From: Anaerobaca sp035448545
GTDB taxonomy: Bacteria > Planctomycetota > Phycisphaerae > Sedimentisphaerales > Anaerobacaceae
DNA length: 64,000 bases
Assembly (NCBI GenBank): GCA_035448545.1
Contig: DAOTJE010000013.1
Location: 55,487 to 119,486, forward strand
Reading direction: 5' to 3'
The notes beneath the pieces were generated by a model. It had not been told where the DNA came from, did not search any database, and worked only from the letters and a program-made list of their open reading frames with translations. This document shows positions 7,416 to 14,782 of the stretch, piece after piece. The first letter of the stretch is position 1; each line of letters opens with the position of its first letter. Both the position numbers and the translations under genes were made by a program.

Positions 7416-9350
7416 TCAGCCACCCTGTCGAGGACTTCGGCGTACGCCCGACAGAACTCTGTCGCGTAGGTAGGTCTGTCCAGGTCGATCGGAGCCAATC
7501 TGTGCCGTGTACAGGTGAGGCAGCGATTCAAACAGATGGCGGATGTCTTCCTGGCTGAAGCTGTGCTCGCCGATCAAGGTCAGGTACGTCAGGGCGTCAA
7601 GGGCTTCCAGGTGCTTGAGGCCCTGCCCGGTGAATTTGCCGCCGTAGATGTTGAGCATGTCCAGCTTCTTCATGTGCCGGAGGTGCACCAGGCCTTCGTC
7701 GGTCAGGTCGGGTCCGCCGATGGTCAGCCGATCCATCTGCGTCAATCCGGCCAGGCTGGCGAGTCCTTGGTCTGTCAGGCTCGGCGGCTTGATCGCCGAA
7801 TTCCCAATCTGAAACCACTTCAGTTGGATCAGCCCGGCCAGACAAGACACGTCCGCGTCGCCGATCACGCCCCCATCGCGTCGCGTTCCGATAGTCAATT
7901 GCTCCAGCTTCTTCAGGCCGGAAAGATCCAGCCCGGTGTAGTCCTGTTCGACGCCGTCGACACGGAGCTCTCGCAGGTTGGGCAATTCGCTCAGGCAGGA
8001 CAGGCCGGAGATCGTGACGTTCGCGTCATGCACCGACAGGACTTCGAGGTTCCCCAAGCAAGCCAGCTTCTTCAATCCCTTGTCGGTGACAGCCGTACAC
8101 CCAAAGAGACTCAACTCCCGGAGCTTGTCCAGCCTGGCAATGGACTCCATTGAAGCATCCGTCACACCGATGCTGCCGATGTTGAGCTCTTCCAGCGAAT
8201 GGCACTGGGTAAGCATGGCAACCCCCTTGTCGGTGTAATAGCCATGGTCCTTGCTGGGGTCGACGAGGTGGACGCGGATAACGTCCAGCTTCCGCAGCCG
8301 AGGCAATTCGGACAGATACGCCAGACCCCGGTCCGAGATGCCCTGGGCCGGCAGATCGAGCGATTCGAGCGTCTTGACCTCCCTCAGGTAAGCAAGCCCT
8401 TCGTCGGTCACTTTCGAGTTGCGCACATCCAGGCTGCGCAGATTCGGCAATCGAGCAAGATGTCTGATTCCCTCGTTGGTGATGTTCTGCGACCAGTGGA
8501 AGCTCAGGTCCTGCACCTGTGACAGGGCTGACAGATGAGCGAGCCCCGCATCCGTCGTCTGCGGCAGATGCCCGCAATGGAGGATATGCAGGTTAGGGAC
8601 GTTCTTCAGGTGCACGAAACCCGCGTCGCTGAATCCATCGCCTTGCAGCAGCAAATAGTGAAGACGTGGCAGCTTCGCCAGGTGAGCCAGACCGTCGTTC
8701 GTGATCCGCCCTGCTCCCAGCGCCAACTCCTCAAGACTCTGCAAACCCGCCAAGTGTCTCAGGCCGGCGTTGGTGACTCGGCTCTCCTGAAGATATAGCC
8801 CGGTCAAGGCGGGCAGGCCGGCGATGTGGGCCAGTCCGGCGTCGTCCATACGATTCGGCGCGGTCAGGCGCCGGAGGTTCTGCAATCCGGCGATCCACTT
8901 CATCCCGGCTCCCGTGATGTTCGTCTGGCTCAGATCCAGCACTCGCAGGCCGGTCAGGTGCGCGACATACGTCATACACGCATCGCCCGGCTTGGTGCCG
9001 CCCGTGGACCAGCCATGGATGCCGAGCTGATAGAGGTCGTCGGGCTGGAGGTTCCGCAACGGGGAAAGATCGCTCCAGGCCTCTTTGCATTCGACAGTCA
9101 GCGATATCCATTTGCCCGCCGGGACCGCGACGTCGCCGCGTGCATCGGCCAAGTACTTCCAGTCTTCCCCTCGAATCCAGTAGAAGAGCCCCTCCAGCGG
9201 CCTGTCGGGCACCGGCTCGCAGATCAGCACCTTGCCCAGCGACCGATCCGCCGGAAAGTGCAGAGTCCGCGCCTCCATGCCGGGGGCCTCCTTCAGCCCC
9301 ACCCCGCTGAGGACAGTCAGTATCCAGACCACCCGAATCTGTCGCGCCAT
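7416..9350 (-). CDS. Secreted leucine-rich-repeat protein
   Basis: About 644 residues. A signal peptide (ARQIRVVWILTVLSGVG) is followed by a roughly 80-residue head, then some 19 repeats of about 24 residues of the planctomycete type, such as LTDEGLVHLRHMKKLDML and ISDRGLAYLSELPRLRKLD. These form a curved solenoid likely to bind proteins or polysaccharide outside the cytoplasm. Two ATGs lie close together, and a GGAGGTGA box is spaced best for the one at 9350 rather than 9356. No catalytic domain is visible. The ligand cannot be inferred. Confidence 0.85.
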   Translation of the reverse strand: MARQIRVVWILTVLSGVGLKEAPGMEARTLHFPADRSLGKVLICEPVPDRPLEGLFYWIRGEDWKYLADARGDVAVPAGKWISLTVECKEAWSDLSPLRNLQPDDLYQLGIHGWSTGGTKPGDACMTYVAHLTGLRVLDLSQTNITGAGMKWIAGLQNLRRLTAPNRMDDAGLAHIAGLPALTGLYLQESRVTNAGLRHLAGLQSLEELALGAGRITNDGLAHLAKLPRLHYLLLQGDGFSDAGFVHLKNVPNLHILHCGHLPQTTDAGLAHLSALSQVQDLSFHWSQNITNEGIRHLARLPNLRSLDVRNSKVTDEGLAYLREVKTLESLDLPAQGISDRGLAYLSELPRLRKLDVIRVHLVDPSKDHGYYTDKGVAMLTQCHSLEELNIGSIGVTDASMESIARLDKLRELSLFGCTAVTDKGLKKLACLGNLEVLSVHDANVTISGLSCLSELPNLRELRVDGVEQDYTGLDLSGLKKLEQLTIGTRRDGGVIGDADVSCLAGLIQLKWFQIGNSAIKPPSLTDQGLASLAGLTQMDRLTIGGPDLTDEGLVHLRHMKKLDMLNIYGGKFTGQGLKHLEALDALTYLTLIGEHSFSQEDIRHLFESLPHLYTAQIGSDRPGQTYLRDRVLSGVRRSPRQGG

Positions 9351-9386
9351 GTCCATATCACCTCCACGGGGCCGCTCATCGCTCGT

Positions 9387-9410
9387 AGGGGCGAATGATT
9401 ATTTGCCCCT
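9387..9410. repeat. Small GC-rich hairpin repeat, copy 1
   Basis: AGGGGCGAAT, loop GATT, then ATTTGCCCCT: ten pairs with one G-T. It lies between the sigma-factor gene and the LRR gene, downstream of the sigma stop, so it may end that transcript. A related hairpin is at 45,960-45,987. Confidence 0.6.
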
Positions 9411-9429
9411 GCTGCCATCCGGCAAATCG

Positions 9430-10611
9430 CTACCTATTGGGGTCATCGTCATCGACGTCATTCGGGTAGACATCACGATAGGCCCCCATTCCCATACCTC
9501 CCATCATTCCGCCACCCATCAGGCCCCCTGCCGGCACGACCTCTTCTTCGTTCGGGTCGGCATGTGGATCGGATGCCAGGGCAAAACCGTCCGCGTCGTC
9601 CTCCGTATCCGTCTGGGCCCCGGGCATCGGCATGTCCGCAGCAGGCGTTTGCGTCTCCGACGCGACCGGCAACTCGGTCAGGTCGGCGTCGCCAGCCGCC
9701 TGCGACCACCACGGTACGAACGGCGATGGCGCGTCCGTAGAGACGCTTCGCCCAGGAGTGGACATCGCCGGCCGCAGAGCGGGACCGGGTGATCTCGGGG
9801 CCGGCTGCGTCCCGGTGATCTCATGATTGGTAGACGGCTTCGTCACTTCGTGATAGGTCACCACCGAGCCCGCTGCGATGACGCCCACCGCTGCGACGGC
9901 AACCGCCTTGGCCTTGACCCCGGCCAGCGCGGCGCCACCCACAGTCTGGGCGAGCCAGGACCCCCCGCTGGAGGCCGCCGTAGCCGGCGCACCGACCAGG
10001 GCCATCTTGCCCAGTTCCCCCAGCAGAGCCTGCGGAGCAGCTTGCACAGCATTCTCGGTCAGAAGCGTGCCCAGCGCGCCGGCCGCGACCAGAATACCAC
10101 GCGTCTGGAGAACCCGTCGCAACGCCGTTACGCCGGCATCGATTCGCCGGGAGACCGTCGCCTGGGAGATTCCCATCGCGCCCGCAATCTGTCGCGTCGT
10201 CTGGCCCTCCAGGAAGTGGGCGACGAGAATCTCACGCATCTCGGTGTCCAGGGCATTGAGCCCCTCGTCGATCGAGGCCGAGAGGTCCTTCCATTCGGCC
10301 ACCTCACGAGGTCTCGAAGCAGCGTACCGGGATTCCCTCTGCCTGCGAGTGACGTCTTTGCGCCAGGCATCAATGGCCTTGTGCGTCGCGACGCGGTGTA
10401 GCCAGCCGGGCAGCGAGCCCGTTACGGTCGCCGCATCTTTCGTCAGTTGCAGGAAGGTCTCCTGCGCCACGTCCGAGGCCTTGTCCACGTCTTGGAGGAT
10501 TCGCAGCGCCACTCCATAAACCAGTCCGGCGTGCCGCCGGATGATCTCATGAAACGCCTCCGCATCCCCCGTTCTCGTGAACCGCCGCAACAACACGAGT
10601 TCTGCTTCCAT
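9430..10611 (-). CDS. ECF-type sigma factor with membrane segment and long C-terminal tail
   Basis: About 393 residues. Residues 1-160 are an ECF sigma factor: region 2 (FHEIIRRHAGLVYGVALRIL, DVAQETFLQL, WLHRVATHKAIDAWRK) and region 4 (MREILVAHFLEGQTTRQIAG with the helix-turn-helix ISQATVSRRI). After region 4 come an Ala-rich stretch, a membrane helix (VAVAAVGVIAAGSVV), a Pro/Thr-rich segment and a Gly-Met-rich end (MGGGMMGGMGMG). The ATG at 10,611 has GGAGAG 6 nt upstream; an ATG 12 codons earlier is less likely. Tailed ECF factors of this kind are common in Planctomycetota and may be membrane-tethered. No separate anti-sigma gene is adjacent. Confidence 0.88.
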   Translation of the reverse strand: MEAELVLLRRFTRTGDAEAFHEIIRRHAGLVYGVALRILQDVDKASDVAQETFLQLTKDAATVTGSLPGWLHRVATHKAIDAWRKDVTRRQRESRYAASRPREVAEWKDLSASIDEGLNALDTEMREILVAHFLEGQTTRQIAGAMGISQATVSRRIDAGVTALRRVLQTRGILVAAGALGTLLTENAVQAAPQALLGELGKMALVGAPATAASSGGSWLAQTVGGAALAGVKAKAVAVAAVGVIAAGSVVTYHEVTKPSTNHEITGTQPAPRSPGPALRPAMSTPGRSVSTDAPSPFVPWWSQAAGDADLTELPVASETQTPAADMPMPGAQTDTEDDADGFALASDPHADPNEEEVVPAGGLMGGGMMGGMGMGAYRDVYPNDVDDDDPNR

Positions 10612-10710
10612 CTTCGTCTCTCCTGAACACCATCGCCTGCTCTCCACATGATAAGGCGATGCCCGCTCGGAAATGATTCAAAAAAGACCGCAGGTAGCAG
10701 AAGGCCTGCT

Positions 10711-11334
10711 CTACGACCCGGTCGTCACTGGCGACAGAATAGGGCCAAGCCATTGCGACAGGCCCGACAGTGTCATCTGGACGGCCACCGCCGTGACGAT
10801 CAGGCCGGTGATGCGGATCAGCGGGCCGAAGGCGTGGAACCGCTGCAGAACTCGCCCGATCCACAGCGACATCAACATCACCAGGAAATTGGCGGCCAGA
10901 GCTGTCGTCAGCGACAAGACCGTCATGGCGACGCCGTGCGTCGCGGCGAAGGAAATGGCGGCGGTGATCGTGCCGGGTCCGGCGATCAGAGGCGCTGCCA
11001 GCGGAACGATCGAGATGTCGGTGCCCCCGTGAAAGTCCTGCTCATAGAAGCGTCCCTTCCGCACCGCCGTCAGACCGATGATAAACAGCACGATGCCACC
11101 GGCCACCTGCAAAGAGTAGATCTCGACGCGAAACACCGCGTGCAGGAGAACGTGACCGATGCCGGAAAGGACCAGAAGGATCGCCAGGGCCACCGACGTC
11201 GCTGTCGTCGAAACCCTCAGCAGCTCGGCCCGCGAATACGGAGGGTCCATGGACGAGAGCAGGAACACCTTGCTGGGCGGGTTGATCAACGCCAGGAAAT
11301 ACAGCGAAGTCTGCACGAACACGTCCACGTTCAT
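10711..11334 (-). CDS. MarC-family integral membrane protein
   Basis: A 207-residue, six-helix membrane protein. The segments FLALINPPSKVFLLSSM at the start, VAGGIVLFIIGLTAV in the middle and PLIAGPGTITAAISFA later match the MarC/UPF0056 family pattern of two half-repeats. The function of the family is not settled; it was once linked to multiple antibiotic resistance and that link has been withdrawn. The open frame continues 45 codons upstream, but those residues are Arg/Gly-rich and unlike MarC, so the ATG at 11,334 was chosen. Confidence 0.88.
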   Translation of the reverse strand: MNVDVFVQTSLYFLALINPPSKVFLLSSMDPPYSRAELLRVSTTATSVALAILLVLSGIGHVLLHAVFRVEIYSLQVAGGIVLFIIGLTAVRKGRFYEQDFHGGTDISIVPLAAPLIAGPGTITAAISFAATHGVAMTVLSLTTALAANFLVMLMSLWIGRVLQRFHAFGPLIRITGLIVTAVAVQMTLSGLSQWLGPILSPVTTGS

Positions 11335-11494
11335 ATTCGGCACTTGAAGCCCCGGAACTCCATCATCCTGCCGGCGCCCGCAGGCGCCGTGCTTTCGCGT
11401 ACCATCCCATCCAGCGCAGCCGGTGTCAACTGGAAAACCGCGTCGGACGTGTGGGTGGAGACTCCGCAAGTGCGCGTCGGACGGTGAGAGAATC

Positions 11495-12898
11495 TCAACT
11501 CATCCGCAGCAGTGTCTCACAGATGAATTCCTCGACAATCAGTTCCAGTGCGATGGGCAGCAGGACCAAGCTGGCCGTCAGCCAATACTGTCCGAGCCGA
11601 CCAGTAATCGAGGAAGGCCTTCGTCCGTGAACGGGCAAGAGTCCCGAGAAATGCCGAGATTCAGCAGGCGCCAATTGCGCACCGGCCGACTCTCTTTGTT
11701 CCTGTGCCGAGCGATACGACAGGCTGGTCAGCCCTTCGAGCAGGATGAACACAGGCACAACCACAAGCCAGTTCATCCAATCCGACAGTTGTGTCAGCAG
11801 CCCGCACACGATGAGAAACGTGCCAACCTGCGGCCAGAGCAAGCCAGAGGCATCGGATCGGGCCGACAGATGGCGGCCGAACCGGACGCCGTACAGGAAC
11901 CAGAGTCTCGTCACGACACCCGCGACGACCAGCGCAAAACCAACGGCCGCAAACGGCGAAATCGGCTCGTGGAACGGCAACAGCTCGTGCGGCTTCTCCC
12001 CGTCAACCACGTTCTCAACGATACACGCTGCCATGACCAAAGAGATTACCAGATAGCGAGTCCTGACAAGCAAGGGCAGAACAACCTCGCGACCTCGTCT
12101 TTGCCATAGCCCCCAGAGTCTGGCCAGTGCCACCGCACCCAGGACCAGCACGCCGTAACTCTTCGTGAAAAGGAACAACTTCCTGGGACCTTCCGAGAAG
12201 CCCATGCCGACCGGCAGGCCGACAATCCCGGCTCGCACCAGCCATTCCTCAAACGGCAAAGGACGATCCGCCCATTTCCATTTGGGGATGAGGCGCATCG
12301 CCAGCCAACCAGCCAGCAGACCGATGGCCATGCCCGCCAGCACATCCGAAGGATAATGGGCCAGTGACGTGACTCGCAGACCGCCGACGGCGCCGGCAGC
12401 GCCCAGAAGCATCGGCCCCCCAGGCCAGCCCAAACTCGGCGCCAGCACCCCCGCCACGGCGAATACCGACGCCGCGTCGCCCGAGGGGAAAGAGAAATGA
12501 TGGGAGGCCTTCCGTAGTGGGACGCCCGCTTCTTGTGCCTTCAAGACCGAATAGGGTCGGACCCTGCCGACGGCCAGCTTCAGCACAGTCACAGCGGCCC
12601 CCACGATAACAAGGGCCAGGATGGCGCCCAAGACGTCACGCCGCTGCCGTGAAGCCGCAAACCAGACCAACAGCAGCCATATCAGGACCCATGCCTTGCC
12701 CAGCCACGTGAACAACTCCACCCAGAGGTTGTCATCCGGGTCTATCCCACGATCGACCACCCATGTGATGATACCCTGGTCAAGCACCGCCCATGAGGCC
12801 AGACTGCCCACCAACAGGATGAAGGTCAGCCCCAGGAAAAAGCGGTTCCAGCCGAAAGCGACCGGTTGGGATGACGAGGACGACGGACATGGCATCAT
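11495..12898 (-). CDS. PAP2-superfamily membrane phosphatase with long C-terminal membrane region
   Basis: About 467 residues, multi-spanning. The N-terminal half is a PAP2 (type 2 phosphatidate phosphatase) core: KLAVGRVRP (motif 1), FPSGDAAS (motif 2) and SLAHYPSDVLAG (motif 3, with the nucleophilic His). Motif 2 normally reads PSGH, so Asp replaces the usual general-acid His. The C-terminal half adds several membrane helices of unknown role. The ATG at 12,898 overlaps the upstream stop as ATGA and has AGGAG five nt before it, so translation is probably coupled to the glycosyltransferase. A lipid carrier or lipid A phosphatase role fits, but the substrate is inferred. Confidence 0.85.
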   Translation of the reverse strand: MMPCPSSSSSQPVAFGWNRFFLGLTFILLVGSLASWAVLDQGIITWVVDRGIDPDDNLWVELFTWLGKAWVLIWLLLVWFAASRQRRDVLGAILALVIVGAAVTVLKLAVGRVRPYSVLKAQEAGVPLRKASHHFSFPSGDAASVFAVAGVLAPSLGWPGGPMLLGAAGAVGGLRVTSLAHYPSDVLAGMAIGLLAGWLAMRLIPKWKWADRPLPFEEWLVRAGIVGLPVGMGFSEGPRKLFLFTKSYGVLVLGAVALARLWGLWQRRGREVVLPLLVRTRYLVISLVMAACIVENVVDGEKPHELLPFHEPISPFAAVGFALVVAGVVTRLWFLYGVRFGRHLSARSDASGLLWPQVGTFLIVCGLLTQLSDWMNWLVVVPVFILLEGLTSLSYRSAQEQRESAGAQLAPAESRHFSGLLPVHGRRPSSITGRLGQYWLTASLVLLPIALELIVEEFICETLLRMS

Positions 12899-14571
12899 TT
12901 CTGCTCCTGGTTCCGCGACAGAATCAGCACCTCGGCGTACTTGCCCTTGGAGTAGTTGAAGCCTTTGACAGCGGACAACTCTCTGACAGGCAACTGGCCG
13001 GATCCTTCTCGAACCTGATCCAATCGGTCTCTGGGTATGACCAGGATTCCGGGTCCCGGACGAGAGGCCCATTCGCGAACACCGTCCGGGCCGCTGAGGT
13101 ACTCAATCGGTCTGCCCAGATAGAAGTTCAGCGTCGGCTCACCATACTTGTAGGCCGACACAGGTACGTCGGGCCCGGTACGGGTGTTCACCGCGCGTGC
13201 CACGGCCGGTGAAATCTTGATCCGCTCCAGGCCCGGCAATACACCGGCCTGGAGCGGGACTTGAAACACGACCATTCCAACGATCAGGATGACGGCGCTT
13301 CGCTGCGGCCGGTCAGCAAGATGTTCACGGATCGCCAACGCCGCCATTGTCAGCACCACCAGTCCGGCGACCGCCCCCCAGCCACGCAGCCCCGGGACCG
13401 CCACGAACCACGGGCCGATAATCAACCCCAAGGCGATGGCGCCGGCAACCGGGCCAAAGAACCATACGCCCCCACGCAGCCAGTCCCTGTCACGCGGTGT
13501 CAGGACACCCGCCCGAGCCGCCACGATGGCCCCGCCCACAATGAGGGCCAGGGCCGGCCAGATGAATACGATGTAGTGCGGCAACTTCGTGGCCGCCAGA
13601 CTCATCACGACAAACGGAGGCAGAATCCAACCGAGGAACAGGCGTCTGCCGGACGGTCCTCCAATTCTCCCGTGGACCAGCGCCGACAGTGCGCCGGGCA
13701 AATGCAGCGTCCATGGAAAAAACCCACAGATGACGGCGGGAATGTAGTACGGCAGATAAAGAAGGAAGTTGCCTCCGTGATGCTCCATCGGCTTCAGGGC
13801 CCGTCCGATCACGTGGCGGCCTATGAACACACGGAGGAACTCGCCCTCGGTTGCGGCGCTGGCAGGCACAGCCCAGGCACAGAAGATGAGCCCACCCACA
13901 ACGACACTGCCGGCAATCAGCGCGAATGACGCCGGGCGGACCGTTGGTTCCTTCCGCTCCAGCAGGAGAACCGTCAGAATGGCCAGCGCCGGCATCAATC
14001 CCATCGGACCTTTCACCAGCATCGCAAGACCCGTCAACAGCCCGATCCCAACGGCGTGGACCGGGCGAACCCCGGTCGGGCGGGCGGCCGCAAAGACCGC
14101 CATCGCGCCGATCGTGAACGGCAGCAGGATGGCATCCGACGTGGCCGCCGCACCGATCACGAGCACCTGCAAGGTGGACGCCAGGATCACCAGGGCCCAC
14201 AACCCGGCATCACGTCCCAGTAGACGGCGTCCGATAGAGAACGTTATTCCACAGGTTGCGGCTGTACCGAGGATGCCGAACAGGCGGCAGGCCAATTCCG
14301 TCGGCCCCAGGATGCGGATCGCCAACGCCATCAGCCAGTAGGTCAGCACCGGCTTGTCGGGCCAGCTCTCGCCGTTGAAGGTGATGGCCATGTAGTTGCC
14401 CGATTCGAGCATCTCGACGGCGGCACGGGCGAACCGAGGCTCATCGCGATCCCACAGCGTCGTGCGACTGCCAAGCAGAAGGTAATTCCCAAGAATCACC
14501 AGCAGTCCCGCGGCCACAATCACCCGCTCCTTTTCAAAAACCCATCGTGTCTTCGTGAATGCCGGTGCCAT
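12895..14571 (-). CDS. GT39/ArnT-like membrane glycosyltransferase
   Basis: About 558 residues with around 12 membrane helices. The first periplasmic loop holds the catalytic DRDEPRFARAAVEM signature, followed by NGESWPDKPVLTYWLM, typical of the dolichyl-phosphate mannose / ArnT family that moves sugars from undecaprenyl phosphate carriers to lipids or proteins. The C-terminal periplasmic domain includes YKYGEPTLNFYLGRP. The start at 14,571 (MAPAFTKTRWVF) was chosen because the upstream 173 codons lack membrane character. With the coupled PAP2 gene it suggests lipid A or envelope glycolipid modification; the acceptor is unknown. Confidence 0.88.
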   Translation of the reverse strand: MAPAFTKTRWVFEKERVIVAAGLLVILGNYLLLGSRTTLWDRDEPRFARAAVEMLESGNYMAITFNGESWPDKPVLTYWLMALAIRILGPTELACRLFGILGTAATCGITFSIGRRLLGRDAGLWALVILASTLQVLVIGAAATSDAILLPFTIGAMAVFAAARPTGVRPVHAVGIGLLTGLAMLVKGPMGLMPALAILTVLLLERKEPTVRPASFALIAGSVVVGGLIFCAWAVPASAATEGEFLRVFIGRHVIGRALKPMEHHGGNFLLYLPYYIPAVICGFFPWTLHLPGALSALVHGRIGGPSGRRLFLGWILPPFVVMSLAATKLPHYIVFIWPALALIVGGAIVAARAGVLTPRDRDWLRGGVWFFGPVAGAIALGLIIGPWFVAVPGLRGWGAVAGLVVLTMAALAIREHLADRPQRSAVILIVGMVVFQVPLQAGVLPGLERIKISPAVARAVNTRTGPDVPVSAYKYGEPTLNFYLGRPIEYLSGPDGVREWASRPGPGILVIPRDRLDQVREGSGQLPVRELSAVKGFNYSKGKYAEVLILSRNQEQK

Positions 14572-14782
14572 GACTTCTCGCTCGTGCCTCGAATGGATGA
14601 ATAGAGATTCGGTGCCCCATGTTGGCGCTAGCGTAGCGAGACACATGCCGTTTGACAAGCGCCAGGGTGCTACAGGGGATTCACGCCTGCAAAACGTGTG
14701 GACAGATGACGGATGCTCCGGTACGGTATGGGTGTGCCTCCTGCGGTGGATCATGGAGTCCCGTCTTGAAAGGGTGTTTACG

